Assembly: GCA_964528595.1 (NCBI GenBank)
Contig: CAZGTM010000020.1
Span: 1 to 62,302 of the forward strand
Reading direction: 5' to 3'
Source: CAYFKJ01 sp964528595
GTDB taxonomy: Bacteria > Pseudomonadota > Alphaproteobacteria > UBA2966
DNA: 62,302 bases
Shown here: positions 1-8,717 of the stretch, piece by piece
How the letters are laid out: each line of letters begins with the position of its first letter
Position numbering within the stretch: position 1 is the stretch's first letter
Program-made: the position numbers and the translations under genes
Notes under the pieces: generated by a model
What the model saw: only the letters and a program-made list of their open reading frames with translations
Databases searched by the model: none
What the model was told of the DNA's origin: nothing

Positions 1-240
1 TTTCCGGAGTTCCCGGAGTTTCCGGTGTTTCCGGAGTTTCCGGTGTTTCCGGAGTTTCCGGAATTACCGCTGTTGCCGCTGTTGCCGGAATTTCCGCTGT
101 TGCCGGAATTACCGCTGTTGCCGCTGTTGCCGGAATTTCCGCTGTTGCCGGAATTGCCGGAGTTCCCGCCATCGGACTCGCCGTTGCCCGAATTTCCGTT
201 ACCGGAATTCCCGCCGCTGTTGCCGGAGTTCCCGCTGCTC
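1..240 (-). repeat. Gly-Asn-Ser coding minisatellite
   Basis: Nine-base units encode Gly-Asn-Ser (some Gly-Asn-Thr) on the minus strand, alternating AATTCC and AACAGC codons so that longer 18-bp and 45-bp periods appear. The array is interrupted once near 150-200 by Gly/Glu/Ser/Asp residues. It forms the C-terminal tail of the FecR-domain protein and reaches the window edge, so its full length is unknown. Confidence 0.85.
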
Positions 241-995
241 CCACTGGCGGCACTGGCGCTTTTGCCCTTCGACGCGGCGTTGGCGGGTCCTATCGTATTG
301 TTGGAGGGCGTTACGCCCGTCGAAGCCGTTGTTGACGGCGTTGAAACGGGTGCCGGCGTTGACCGTGAGGCCGTCGGCGAGACATTGACGGTGGCGCCAG
401 GTCCACCAACCGAAACGCTGGCGGTTTGGCCGGCGCTCACGTCGGCGCTGTCGCCGCCGTCCGCCGCCGATACGCCCACGGTGCCTTCGCTGACGCTGAC
501 GCTGGCGGCATTGGGGCTGACGGAAACCGTGAACGTTGTGCCTTTGACGCCAGCAACGAGGTGCGGCGTGTGCACTTCGAAGCGGCGACCGGGACGTTTG
601 TCGACATCAAACAGGATCTTGCCGGCGCGCTGGAAGAACATGGTGCCGGCATTCTCGGAGGGCATGACCTCGATGACGCTGCCCGGCGAGATAATCACCC
701 GGTCGTTATTGCTATTCAGAACGGCCCAGCCGTTGGGTCCGGTCTTGACGCTGCCGAAGGTCCCGACCTGGTTTCCCAGGCTCGCGGGCTGCCAGCTATT
801 CCATGGATTGGGACCAGGCAGGATTTGCACCGGACCCGTGCGTTCCGTTACGTCCCAAACGCGCTCCAGCCCGATCTGAACTTTTTGCGGATTAACGAGG
901 TCTTCCGCGCGGACTTTTGTATCGTTTTCGAACGCAAAGATGCCAGCACCGGCAAGCACCGACGCGGCGGCAACAATTCCTAGCCATTTCGGCAA
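1..995 (-). CDS. FecR-domain surface protein with Gly-Asn-Ser repeat tail (3' end outside window)
   Basis: The reading frame opens at a TTG (995) just after an in-frame stop, with GAGGGG 8 nt upstream. No in-frame ATG exists, so the TTG start is the only reasonable one. The N-terminus is one hydrophobic signal/anchor segment (residues about 4-21). About residues 60-180 carry FecR-like features: a segment on what sets the voltage of a surface property (SVIEVMPSEN), then HLVAGVKGTTFTVSV, typical of FecR beta-helical domains. After a Ser/Thr/Pro-rich linker the protein ends in GNS repeats that run off the window. No TonB receptor or ECF sigma gene is adjacent, so it is probably an exported FecR-domain protein rather than an iron anti-sigma factor. 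Domain call fairly sure, role unknown. Confidence 0.75.
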   Translation of the reverse strand, partial: MPKWLGIVAAASVLAGAGIFAFENDTKVRAEDLVNPQKVQIGLERVWDVTERTGPVQILPGPNPWNSWQPASLGNQVGTFGSVKTGPNGWAVLNSNNDRVIISPGSVIEVMPSENAGTMFFQRAGKILFDVDKRPGRRFEVHTPHLVAGVKGTTFTVSVSPNAASVSVSEGTVGVSAADGGDSADVSAGQTASVSVGGPGATVNVSPTASRSTPAPVSTPSTTASTGVTPSNNTIGPANAASKGKSASAASGSSGNSGNSGGNSGNGNSGNGESDGGNSGNSGNSGNSGNSGNSGNSGNSGNSGNSGNSGNSGNSGNTGNSGNTGNSGNSG

Positions 996-1342
996 TTTGT
1001 ATACCCCTCAGCCGTAAACCACACTCATCCTCTGCCACACGCACGGCTCCCCACGAACCACCAGCGCAGCATCGGTCAAGAATTGCTAAACCCATCGAAG
1101 TGCTATTGAATTTTTTTATTATTGCACCGAAAGGTAATCCCCGTATCGGGCATTTACGGTAAGCGAACAACTCAACATATCAATACCCCTGAATAGGAAG
1201 CGAAATAGGAAGTTCCTAGCCCCATTGGCGGTCCGCCGAAAAACAGCAAAAACAACCGCAATAATGGCTCTCTAAGGCTTGCCGGTTGCTGGTCACGCGC
1301 TAAACTCAATCCTTCGGGAGATCGCGGCGGGACGAGAGGCGA
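996..1342. other. Intergenic region between divergent FecR and aldehyde dehydrogenase genes
   Basis: This 347-bp stretch must hold the promoters of both flanking genes. I see an A/T-rich patch near 1108-1125, a direct repeat AATAGGAAG at 1192-1200 and 1204-1212 (12-bp period), and an overlapping palindrome TAGGAA-G-TTCCTA at 1206-1218. Short reading frames here are shadows without ribosome sites. No clear sigma-70 promoter can be assigned by eye. Confidence 0.4.
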
Positions 1343-2818
1343 ATGACGACGAAATTCAGAAAATACTGGCAGAACTATATCGGCGGCAAATGGGTCGACG
1401 GCAGCGCGGGCGGCCGCATCCCGTTGGAAAATCCCGCCACCGCGGAGCCTCTCGCCGAAATCGCCCAGGCCACCGCCGCCGATGTCGACGCCGCCGTGGC
1501 TGCCGCCCGAAAGGCGTTCGAGGCCCGCACATTGGTGGACATGCGACCGGCGGCGCGGGGTCAGCTGATGCTCGATATTGCCCGGCACTTCACGGATATG
1601 GCAGAGGACGTTGCGCTTGCCGAATGCCTCGACAACGGCAAGACACTGGCCGGCGGGCGCAACGAGGCCATGGCGGCCGTGCGTTACCTCACCTACTACG
1701 GCGGCGCTGCCGATAAACTGGAAGGCGCCATGATCCCGCTGGGCGCGGGGTACGTCGACTACACCATCCCCGCCCCCTATGGCGTGTCAGCCCAGATCGT
1801 GCCTTGGAATTTTCCCTTGCAGATCGCAGCGCGCTCAATCGCCTGCGCCCTGGCGACGGGCAACACGGTGGTGCTCAAGTCGCCCGAACTGTCGCCCTTG
1901 AGTATCGCCCTGCTGGCCGAGGCCTGCGAACGCGCCGGCGTTCCGGAAGGCTGCGTCAACGTCATTTGCGGCTACGGCCATGAGGCCGGGGCCGTGCTCG
2001 CCGGTCACGCCGACGTCGACCACATCGTTTTCACCGGATCGGTGGCGACGGGGCGGGCCATCCTGCACGCCGCGGCCGAACGCATTGTACCCTCCATCAT
2101 GGAGCTGGGCGGAAAATCGGCCGGTATCGTTTATGCCGACGCCGATCTCGACCAGGCGGCAACCTCGACCGCCATCGGCATCTTCAGCCATGCCGGTCAG
2201 GTCTGCTCGGCCCAGTCGCGCCTCGTGGTTCACCGCTCCGTCCACGACGAAGTGGTCGACCGCCTGATCAACCACGCCGAAGGCCTCAGCATCGGCCCCG
2301 GCATCGACGGGTGCGATCTCGGTCCGCTGATTTCGGCGCCCCAGCGCGACAAGGTCGAAGGTTACTGCCTGGCCGGCGAACAGGGCGGCGCCACTGCCGC
2401 AACCGGCGGCCGGCGCTTCGACGAGCTGCCCGGCCACTTCATGCAGCCCACCGTGTTCACCGGTGTGGCGCCCGACATGACCATCGCGCAGGAGGAAATA
2501 TTCGGCCCCGTCATCGCGGTCCTGCCCTTCGATGACAACGAGGAAGCCATCGATATAGCCAACGGCACGGATTACGGCCTGGTCGCGGGGGTTTACACCA
2601 AGGACCTCGACCGCGCGCACGTGACCGCGGACCGCCTGTCGGCCGGACAGGTCTTCGTCAACGAGTGGTTCGCCGGCGGCGTCGAGACGCCCTTCGGCGG
2701 CACAAAACGGTCCGGCTTCGGCCGTGAAAAAGGCAAGGAAGCTTTGCTCAACTACGTTCAAACCAAAAACGTCGCCGTCAAACTGGGCGGCGGCGCGGGT
2801 GGCCGCCCCGGCGGCTGA
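1343..2818 (+). CDS. NAD(P)-dependent aldehyde dehydrogenase
   Basis: A 491-residue protein of normal length for the ALDH superfamily, oxidising an aldehyde to a carboxylate in the cytoplasm. Visible landmarks: PWNFP at 154-158, the cofactor-binding lysine in VLKSPE (K179), the Rossmann loop FTGSVATGR (230-238), the general base in MELGGKSAG (E254) and the nucleophile in GQVCSAQ (C288). ATG is preceded by GAGAGG at about 5 nt. It leads a plus-strand run with two RidA genes 40 nt downstream. RidA proteins clear reactive enamine/imine intermediates, which suggests an amine- or amino-acid-derived aldehyde substrate, but the substrate cannot be read from the sequence. Confidence 0.93.
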   Translation: MTTKFRKYWQNYIGGKWVDGSAGGRIPLENPATAEPLAEIAQATAADVDAAVAAARKAFEARTLVDMRPAARGQLMLDIARHFTDMAEDVALAECLDNGKTLAGGRNEAMAAVRYLTYYGGAADKLEGAMIPLGAGYVDYTIPAPYGVSAQIVPWNFPLQIAARSIACALATGNTVVLKSPELSPLSIALLAEACERAGVPEGCVNVICGYGHEAGAVLAGHADVDHIVFTGSVATGRAILHAAAERIVPSIMELGGKSAGIVYADADLDQAATSTAIGIFSHAGQVCSAQSRLVVHRSVHDEVVDRLINHAEGLSIGPGIDGCDLGPLISAPQRDKVEGYCLAGEQGGATAATGGRRFDELPGHFMQPTVFTGVAPDMTIAQEEIFGPVIAVLPFDDNEEAIDIANGTDYGLVAGVYTKDLDRAHVTADRLSAGQVFVNEWFAGGVETPFGGTKRSGFGREKGKEALLNYVQTKNVAVKLGGGAGGRPGG

Positions 2819-2858
2819 TCCCCTATCCGACAACCCAAGAGTCCTTCAGGAGATATCC

Positions 2859-3326
2859 ATGGCCGGAAATATTGACGCCCGTCTCGCCGAACTCGGCATC
2901 GAAATACCCACTCCCGCGGTGCCCGCCGCGAACTACGTCCCGTTCGTCGTCAGCGGCAATTTGGTTTACGTATCGGGGCAAATTCCCATGGTTGGCGGCG
3001 ACATCCAGTTTATCGGCAAGATCGGCGACGACACCTCGGTCGAGACCGGCCAGGAAGCCGCCCGCACCTGCGCGCTGAATATCATCGCCCAGGTCAAGGC
3101 GGCCTGCGGCGGCGACCTCGACCGCGTCGTGCGCTGCGTCAAGCTGGGCGGTTTCGTCAACGCCGAGGCCGGCTTTACCGACCAGCCCGAGGTCATCAAC
3201 GGGGCGTCCGACCTGATGGTCGAGGTCTTCGGCGACGCCGGCCGCCACGCCCGCTTTGCCGTCGGCGCGGCCTCCCTGCCACGCGGTGTCGCGGTCGAAG
3301 TCGACGCCCTCTTCGAGATATCCTGA
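2859..3326 (+). CDS. RidA/YjgF family protein (first of tandem pair)
   Basis: 155 residues of the RidA/YER057c/UK114 family (long, YjgF-like subgroup with an N-terminal RLAELGIEIPTP segment). RidA members hydrolyse 2-aminoacrylate-type imines to keto acids. The sequence has the typical SGNLVYVSGQIP strand, the central helix with TCALNIIAQVKAACGG, and the C-terminal LPRGVAVEVDALFEI. The ATG at 2859 has CAGGAGAT 4-11 nt upstream; an in-frame upstream ATG at 2724 lies inside the ALDH gene and was rejected. It is 17 nt before a second paralogue. The canonical substrate-binding arginine position is not obvious to me, so enzyme activity is unproven. Confidence 0.9.
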   Translation: MAGNIDARLAELGIEIPTPAVPAANYVPFVVSGNLVYVSGQIPMVGGDIQFIGKIGDDTSVETGQEAARTCALNIIAQVKAACGGDLDRVVRCVKLGGFVNAEAGFTDQPEVINGASDLMVEVFGDAGRHARFAVGAASLPRGVAVEVDALFEIS

Positions 3327-3343
3327 AGACCGGGAGAACCGCT

Positions 3344-3811
3344 ATGGCAAGCCGAATTGAAGGACGAATGAGGGAGTTGGGCCTCGAACTGCCGCAGCCC
3401 CACAAGCCAGTCGCCAACTACCGGGCCTGGAACATCCAGAGCCATCGACTGCACATCGCGGGGCAAGGACCGATACGGGTGGATGGGACGCCGATCGTCG
3501 GCGTCGTCGGCGTCGACCTCACGATCGAGGAGGGCAAGGAGGCGGCCGCCGTCGTTGCCCTGAACCTGATCGCCCAGGCCAAGGACGCCCTCGACGGCAA
3601 TCTCGACCGCGTTATCCGTTGGGTCAAACTCTTCGGCATGGTCAATTCGCCGCCCGACTTCACGGCTCATCCCGAAGTTATCAACGGGGCGTCCGATCTG
3701 CTGGGTGACGTATTCGGCGAAGCCGGCCGCCACGCCCGTGCCGCCATCGGCATGGCCTCCCTGCCCATCGGCATCTCGGTGGAAATAGACGCCGTCCTCG
3801 AAATCGTATGA
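3344..3811 (+). CDS. RidA/YjgF family protein (second of tandem pair)
   Basis: 155 residues, same length and layout as the upstream gene, with shared stretches such as HPEVINGASDLL and GEAGRHARAAIG-type motifs. This marks a tandem duplication that has diverged, mostly in the N-terminal half. SD-like GGGAGA lies about 8 nt before the ATG. Its TGA overlaps the start of the next gene (ATGA), so the two are translationally coupled. Family role is imine/enamine deamination; a division of labour between the two copies is only inference. Confidence 0.9.
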   Translation: MASRIEGRMRELGLELPQPHKPVANYRAWNIQSHRLHIAGQGPIRVDGTPIVGVVGVDLTIEEGKEAAAVVALNLIAQAKDALDGNLDRVIRWVKLFGMVNSPPDFTAHPEVINGASDLLGDVFGEAGRHARAAIGMASLPIGISVEIDAVLEIV

Positions 3812-4539
3812 CGCAATGGCTGACCGCCAAACCGATCGCCCATCGCGGTCTACACGAGGCTGGTAACGGCGCACCGGAAAATTCCCTGGCTGCCTTTGAA
3901 GCTGCCTGCCAAGCGGGTTATCCCATCGAACTGGACGTCCAGATTACGGCCGACGGCGAGGCCGTGGTGTTCCATGATTACGAACTGGAACGCCTGACAG
4001 GTTCGGCGGGCCGCGCGGCCGACGAAATCTTAGCGGACCTCGCCGCCCGCCGGTTGGCCGGCACAAAGGAAACAATTCCCAGTTTGCGCCAGGCCCTCGA
4101 TCTGATTAGAGGGCGCGTGCCTGTCATCGCGGAGCTGAAAAATCCGGGCCGCCGCAGCGGCAGGCTGGAGCGGGCCGTCCACGCCCAACTCGATCGGTAC
4201 GAGGGACTGTTCGCCGTCTCTTCGTTCAATCCGATCTCGCTGGCCTGGTTCGCCCGGCGGGCGCCCCAAATTCATCGCGGTCAGAACGTCACACATTTTT
4301 CCTTGAGCAACCACCACTACCCCTGGCCGGTGCGCACAGCCTTGAAGCACATGGCGTTCAATCCCATCAGCAAACCTCATTTCGTGGTCTTCGATCATCG
4401 CGCCCTGCCCAACCGCGCGGCCAGCCGGGCCCGGCGGCGCGGCCTGCCGTTGCTGGCATACACCATCCGCGACAGTGACGACGAAGCCCGTGCCAAAATC
4501 CAGGCCGACAACTACATTTTCGAAGACATCCGGCCATGA
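3808..4539 (+). CDS. Glycerophosphodiester phosphodiesterase
   Basis: 243 residues of the GDPD/UgpQ family, which hydrolyses glycerophosphodiesters to glycerol-3-phosphate and an alcohol. Catalytic and metal residues are in place: AHRG (H12, R13), ENS (E24), ELDVQ (E41, D43) and FHD (H56), with VIAELK later. There is no signal peptide, so it should be cytoplasmic, like UgpQ. The start overlaps the stop of the second RidA gene by 4 nt and a PF04339 gene follows 39 nt on. The middle is shorter than in some homologues but no core motif is lost. Confidence 0.92.
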   Translation: MTQWLTAKPIAHRGLHEAGNGAPENSLAAFEAACQAGYPIELDVQITADGEAVVFHDYELERLTGSAGRAADEILADLAARRLAGTKETIPSLRQALDLIRGRVPVIAELKNPGRRSGRLERAVHAQLDRYEGLFAVSSFNPISLAWFARRAPQIHRGQNVTHFSLSNHHYPWPVRTALKHMAFNPISKPHFVVFDHRALPNRAASRARRRGLPLLAYTIRDSDDEARAKIQADNYIFEDIRP

Positions 4540-4578
4540 GTTGCCTACGCCCGGTTCACGCCCCACCTTATTGGCATC

Positions 4579-5742
4579 ATGGGTGATATTGAAAAACCGG
4601 CGGTGACGATCCGCGTCGCCGCCCATATGAAGGACGTCGAGGCCGAGGCCTGGGACGCCTTGGGCGGCCGGGATCACCCGTTCGTCGCCCATGCCTTTCT
4701 CAAGGCGCTGGAGGAAAGCGGTTCCGCCACGCCGCAGACCGGCTGGGCCTCGCAGCACATCCTGGTCGAAGACCAGGCCGGCACCCTGATCGGCGGCGCC
4801 CCGCTCTATCTCAAGTCCCATTCGCAGGGCGAATACATCTTCGATCACGGCTGGGCCGACGGCTTCGAGCGCGCGGGCGGCCGCTACTATCCCAAGGCGC
4901 TGGTCGCCGTGCCCTTCACGCCGGTCACCGGACCGCGCCTGCTGACGCACCCCGAAGCGCCTCCGGAAGTCAGGGAAACCGTGCTGGCCGGCTTGATGGA
5001 AGTCACCCGGCGGCTCGAGGTTTCCTCCCTCCACATCAATTTTCCCAGCGAAGACGAATGGGACTTTTGCGGCGAGGCCGGCCTGCTGCAGCGCACCTCT
5101 GAACAGTTCCACTGGTTCAATGACGGTTACGATACCTTCGACGATTTTCTCGCCGCCTTGTCGTCGCGTAAACGCAAGGCCATTCGCCGGGAGCGTCGCG
5201 GCGCCCTGGAAAGCGGTGAACTGGAGATCGAAACCGTCACCGGTGCGGCGATCACGGAGGCGCATTGGGACGCCTTCTTCGCCTTTTACCAGGACACCGG
5301 CAGCCGCAAGTGGGGCTCGCCCTACCTGACGCGCGATTTCTTCAGCCGCATCGGCGAAGCCATGCCGGACGCCGTCGTCCTGTTCATGGTGCGCCGCGCG
5401 GGCCGCTACGTCGCTGGCGCTCTCAACCTGGTGGGCAGCGAGGCGCTTTACGGCCGCTATTGGGGCTGCCTCGAAGACCACCCCTTCCTGCATTTCGAGG
5501 TCTGTTACTACCGCGCCATCGACTACGCCATCGAACACAAGCTCGACCGTGTCGAAGCCGGCGCCCAGGGACCGCACAAACTGGCCCGGGGTTACCTGCC
5601 GGTTCACACCCGCTCCGCCCACTGGATTCGCAACCCGGCCTTCCGCGACGCCGTCGCCAACTACCTCGATCACGAACGCCGGGAAATCGACCGCGAGATC
5701 GAGTACCTCGAGGACCGCGGCCCCTTCAAAAAAGACGGCTAG
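4579..5742 (+). CDS. PF04339 (DUF482) GNAT-like / FemAB-like protein
   Basis: 387 residues matching the PF04339 family (COG3146), annotated in other genomes as peptidoglycan biosynthesis/recognition or GNAT acyltransferase-like proteins. Diagnostic stretches are SSRKRKAIRRER (about 194-205), FYQDTGSRKWGSPYLT, and the C-terminal EAGAQGPHKLARGYLPV. No signal peptide or membrane segment is seen. The substrate of this family is not established. It sits between GDPD and HIT genes in the same direction, probably in one transcript. Confidence 0.88.
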   Translation: MGDIEKPAVTIRVAAHMKDVEAEAWDALGGRDHPFVAHAFLKALEESGSATPQTGWASQHILVEDQAGTLIGGAPLYLKSHSQGEYIFDHGWADGFERAGGRYYPKALVAVPFTPVTGPRLLTHPEAPPEVRETVLAGLMEVTRRLEVSSLHINFPSEDEWDFCGEAGLLQRTSEQFHWFNDGYDTFDDFLAALSSRKRKAIRRERRGALESGELEIETVTGAAITEAHWDAFFAFYQDTGSRKWGSPYLTRDFFSRIGEAMPDAVVLFMVRRAGRYVAGALNLVGSEALYGRYWGCLEDHPFLHFEVCYYRAIDYAIEHKLDRVEAGAQGPHKLARGYLPVHTRSAHWIRNPAFRDAVANYLDHERREIDREIEYLEDRGPFKKDG

Positions 5743-5793
5743 ATCGCCGGGAAGGCGCTAAACTCTCCCCAACAACAAAAAAGGGAGGGGCCC

Positions 5794-6228
5794 ATGACGA
5801 CCGACCCGAGTTCGGACCCGGAATGCATATTCTGTAAAATTCTGGCCGGTGAAATTCCTTCGTTCAAGATCCACGAAGACGACAGGACGCTGGCCTTCAT
5901 GGATATCAATCCACTGCACCCCGGCCATTCCCTGGTTATTCCCAAGGGCCATTTCGAAAACATCTATTCGGCCCCCGATGACGTGCTGGCCGACATGATC
6001 GCCGCGACCCGGCGGCTGGCGACGGCGGTCAACACGGCGCTTTCGCCCGACGGCGTCAACGTCATCCAGGCCAACGGCCCGGGCGCCGCCCAGTCGGTCT
6101 TCCACATTCACTTCCACGTCGTGCCGCGCAAAACCGGCGACAACGCCAAGATCAACTGGGGTCTCAGCCCCGGCGACATGGACGAAATCGCGGCTGCGGC
6201 GGAGAAGATCCGGGGGGCTTGGGCCTAG
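5794..6228 (+). CDS. HIT family protein (nucleotide hydrolase/transferase)
   Basis: 144 residues with the histidine triad HIHFHVV (H104, H106, H108) and the N-terminal CIFCKILAGEIPS signature of Hint-type HIT proteins, which hydrolyse adenosine phosphoramidates or dinucleotides. The ATG has a strong GGGAGGGG 4-10 nt upstream. It is the last gene of the plus-strand run; a palindromic repeat separates it from convergent clpA. Confidence 0.93.
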   Translation: MTTDPSSDPECIFCKILAGEIPSFKIHEDDRTLAFMDINPLHPGHSLVIPKGHFENIYSAPDDVLADMIAATRRLATAVNTALSPDGVNVIQANGPGAAQSVFHIHFHVVPRKTGDNAKINWGLSPGDMDEIAAAAEKIRGAWA

Positions 6229-6244
6229 CCGCCCCACACACTCC

Positions 6245-6339
6245 CGTCACCCCGGACTTGATCCGGGGTCCAGGTTGTTTTTTTGCGATCTCTCTTGAAG
6301 AAAAAGGAAACCTGGATTCCGGCATGCGCCGGAATGACG
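6245..6339. repeat. Interspersed palindromic repeat (double hairpin)
   Basis: The element has nested complementary parts: outer CGTCA (6245-6249) with TGACG (6335-6339); hairpin CCCCGGA/TCCGGGG (6250-6256/6262-6268); middle arms TCCAGGTT/AACCTGGA (6269-6276/6309-6316); and hairpin ATTCCGGC/GCCGGAAT (6316-6323/6328-6335). Elements with this 'CCGGACTTGATCCGGGGTCC ... CCGGAATGACG' character are common in alphaproteobacterial genomes. Placed between two convergent genes, it can also act as a two-way terminator. Confidence 0.8.
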
Positions 6340-6379
6340 TCGTAGCGGAATCGGATATTGTTCAGCTAGCCGAAAATCC

Positions 6380-8716
6380 TCAGCTATCGACCTTCACCGG
6401 CACCTTGATGTCGCTTTCCTTGCGCGCCGGCAGGGCGCCTTTCTCGAAGGTGAAGGTCATCTTGTCGTCTTCGAGGCCGACGATGACGTGGCCGCCCTTG
6501 GCCAGTTCGCCGAACAAAAGCTCCTCCGACAGCGGTTTCTTGATGTGCTCCTGAATGACGCGGCTTAAAGGCCGGGCGCCGTTGAGCTTGTCGTAACCCT
6601 TCTTGGCCAACCACTTGCGGGCGGCATCGGTCAGGGAGATATCGACATTGCGGTCAGACAGCTGGACTTCAAGTTGCAGCACGAACTTGTCGACCACGCG
6701 GGCGACGATTTCAGGCAACAGCGCGGCGAAGCCGATGGTGGCGTCCAGGCGGTTGCGGAATTCCGGCGTGAACATGCGCTTGATGGCTTCCTCGTCCTCG
6801 CCCTCCTTGAGTCCGCGTTCGAAGCCGATGGCCTGTTTGCTCATTTCCTGGGCGCCGGCGTTGGTCGTCATGATCAGCACGACGTTGCGGAAATCGACGG
6901 TCTTGCCGTGATGGTCCGTCAGCTTGCCGTGATCCATGACCTGCAGCAGCACGTTGAAGAGGTCGGGATGGGCCTTCTCGATCTCGTCGAGCAGCAACAC
7001 CGCGTGCGGATGCTGGTCGACGGCATCTGTCAGCTGGCCGCCCTGGTCAAAGCCGACGTAGCCCGGCGGCGCGCCGATCAGACGCGAGACGGCATGGCGC
7101 TCCATGTATTCCGACATATCGAAGCGGATCAGCTCGACGCCCATAATGGAGGCGAGCTGCCGTGCGACCTCGGTCTTGCCGACACCGGTGGGGCCGGAGA
7201 AGAGGTAGCAGCCGATGGGTTTTTCGGGCTCGCGCAGTCCGGCGCGGGCCAGCTTGATGGCGCTGGAGAGCGCGGCGATGGCCTTGTCTTGGCCGAACAC
7301 GACGTTCTGCAAATCGCGGTCGAGCGACTTGAGCACCGCCATGTCGTCCTTGGAGACCGACTTGGGCGGGATGCGGGCGATCTTGGCCACCACGGCCTCG
7401 ATGGCCTTGACGCCGATGGTCTTGCGCCGCTTGCTCTCGGGCCGCAGCATCTCGTAGGCGCCGGTCTCGTCGATCACGTCGATGGCCTTGTCCGGCAGCT
7501 TGCGGTCGTGGATGTAGCGGTCCGACAGTTCGACGGACGCCTTGATGGCCTCGGCGGTGTAGCGCACGCCGTGGAAATCCTCGAAGTAGGGCTTCAGGCC
7601 CTTCATGATCTTGATGGCATCCTCGACCGACGGCTCGTTGACGTCGATCTTTTGGAAACGCCTGAGCAGCGCCCGGTCCTTTTCGAAGTAGGAGCGGTAT
7701 TCCTTGTAGGTCGTGGAGCCGATGCAGCGCAGCGTGCCCTGCGCCAGCGCGGGCTTGAGCAGATTGGAGGCGTCCATCGCGCCGCCCGAAGTGGCGCCGG
7801 CGCCGATCACGGTATGGATCTCGTCGATGAACAGGATGGCGCCGGGGTGTTCCTCGATCTCGCCGATCACGGCCTTGACGCGTTCCTCGAAATCGCCGCG
7901 GTAGCGCGTGCCGGCCAGCAGCGAGCCCATGTCGAGCGAGAAGATCACGGCATCGTTGAGAACTGCGGGCACTGCGTCTTCGGTGATGCGGCGGGCCAGG
8001 CCTTCGGCAATGGCGGTCTTTCCGACGCCGGGTTCGCCGACGAACAACGGGTTGTTCTTGGCGCGGCGGCATAGGATCTGAATGGTGCGTTCGATCTCAG
8101 CCTCGCGTCCGATCAGCGGATCGATACGGCCGGCCTTGGCTTTTTCGTTGAGGTTGACGCAGTAGGCGTCCAGCGCTTCGCTCTCGACACCGGGCTCGCC
8201 GTCCGGGCCTTCCATGCCCTCGTCGCGGCCGCCCTCTTCCTCCGCGCCGCGAACGCGCCGGCTTTCCGAGCGGCTCCCTGTTTTGGCGACGCCGTGCGAG
8301 ATATAGCTGACGGCGTCGAGACGCGTCATGTTTTGTTTCTGCAAGAAGTAGACGGCATGGCTTTCGCGCTCGGCGAAGATCGCCACCAGCACATTGGCGC
8401 CGGTCACTTCCTCCCGGCCGGAGGACTGAACGTGGATGAGGGCGCGTTGCACCACGCGCTGGAAACCGGCCGTGGGCTTCGGGTCTTCGAACTGCTCGAG
8501 CACGAGATCGGCCAGCTCCTCCTCGAGGTGGCTTTCCAGATCGTTGCGCAATTCGTCAACGTTGACGGTACAGGCATTCATCACCGCCAGGCCGTCGTCG
8601 TCCTCGGTCAGGGCGAGGAGGAGATGCTCCAGCGTGGCGAATTCATGGCGGTGTTCGCTGGCCAGCGCCAGCGCCCGGTGCAGCGTCTTTTCCAGTTTGC
8701 TCGAGAATCCTGGCAC
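6380..8716 (-). CDS. clpA: ATP-dependent Clp protease ATP-binding subunit ClpA
   Basis: 778 residues. The N-terminal Clp-N double repeat covers about 1-145. AAA1 has Walker A GEPGVGKT (227-234); AAA2 has GPTGVGKT (508-515) and GAPPGYVGF; the ClpP-docking loop is seen as IGFERG. It unfolds substrates and feeds them to ClpP. The start is a GTG at 8716, preceded by GAGAAGGA and 1 nt after the clpS stop. A longer frame to 8821 would run through clpS and lacks the family N-terminus (PGFSSKLEKTLHRAL). The clpS-clpA order is the usual one in this class. Confidence 0.96.
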   Translation of the reverse strand: MPGFSSKLEKTLHRALALASEHRHEFATLEHLLLALTEDDDGLAVMNACTVNVDELRNDLESHLEEELADLVLEQFEDPKPTAGFQRVVQRALIHVQSSGREEVTGANVLVAIFAERESHAVYFLQKQNMTRLDAVSYISHGVAKTGSRSESRRVRGAEEEGGRDEGMEGPDGEPGVESEALDAYCVNLNEKAKAGRIDPLIGREAEIERTIQILCRRAKNNPLFVGEPGVGKTAIAEGLARRITEDAVPAVLNDAVIFSLDMGSLLAGTRYRGDFEERVKAVIGEIEEHPGAILFIDEIHTVIGAGATSGGAMDASNLLKPALAQGTLRCIGSTTYKEYRSYFEKDRALLRRFQKIDVNEPSVEDAIKIMKGLKPYFEDFHGVRYTAEAIKASVELSDRYIHDRKLPDKAIDVIDETGAYEMLRPESKRRKTIGVKAIEAVVAKIARIPPKSVSKDDMAVLKSLDRDLQNVVFGQDKAIAALSSAIKLARAGLREPEKPIGCYLFSGPTGVGKTEVARQLASIMGVELIRFDMSEYMERHAVSRLIGAPPGYVGFDQGGQLTDAVDQHPHAVLLLDEIEKAHPDLFNVLLQVMDHGKLTDHHGKTVDFRNVVLIMTTNAGAQEMSKQAIGFERGLKEGEDEEAIKRMFTPEFRNRLDATIGFAALLPEIVARVVDKFVLQLEVQLSDRNVDISLTDAARKWLAKKGYDKLNGARPLSRVIQEHIKKPLSEELLFGELAKGGHVIVGLEDDKMTFTFEKGALPARKESDIKVPVKVDS

Positions 8717-8717
8717 G

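Noticed and set aside
1..240. CRISPR array
   Set aside because: Units are 9 bp, contiguous and in frame as Gly-Asn-Ser codons, with no spacers.
25..879. 284-codon plus-strand frame rich in Pro/Leu/Glu/Phe
   Set aside because: It is the complement of the FecR-domain gene and its repeat tail; the minus frame has a ribosome site, signal segment and domain-like sequence.
1835..2833. 332-codon minus frame across the aldehyde dehydrogenase
   Set aside because: Antisense shadow of a gene with all ALDH catalytic motifs; no ribosome site or family resemblance.
4030..5673. 547-codon minus frame opposite the GDPD and PF04339 genes
   Set aside because: Its length comes from high GC; the plus frames carry catalytic motifs and Shine-Dalgarno sites.
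6674..8074. 466-codon plus frame inside clpA
   Set aside because: Complement of the AAA+ modules of clpA.
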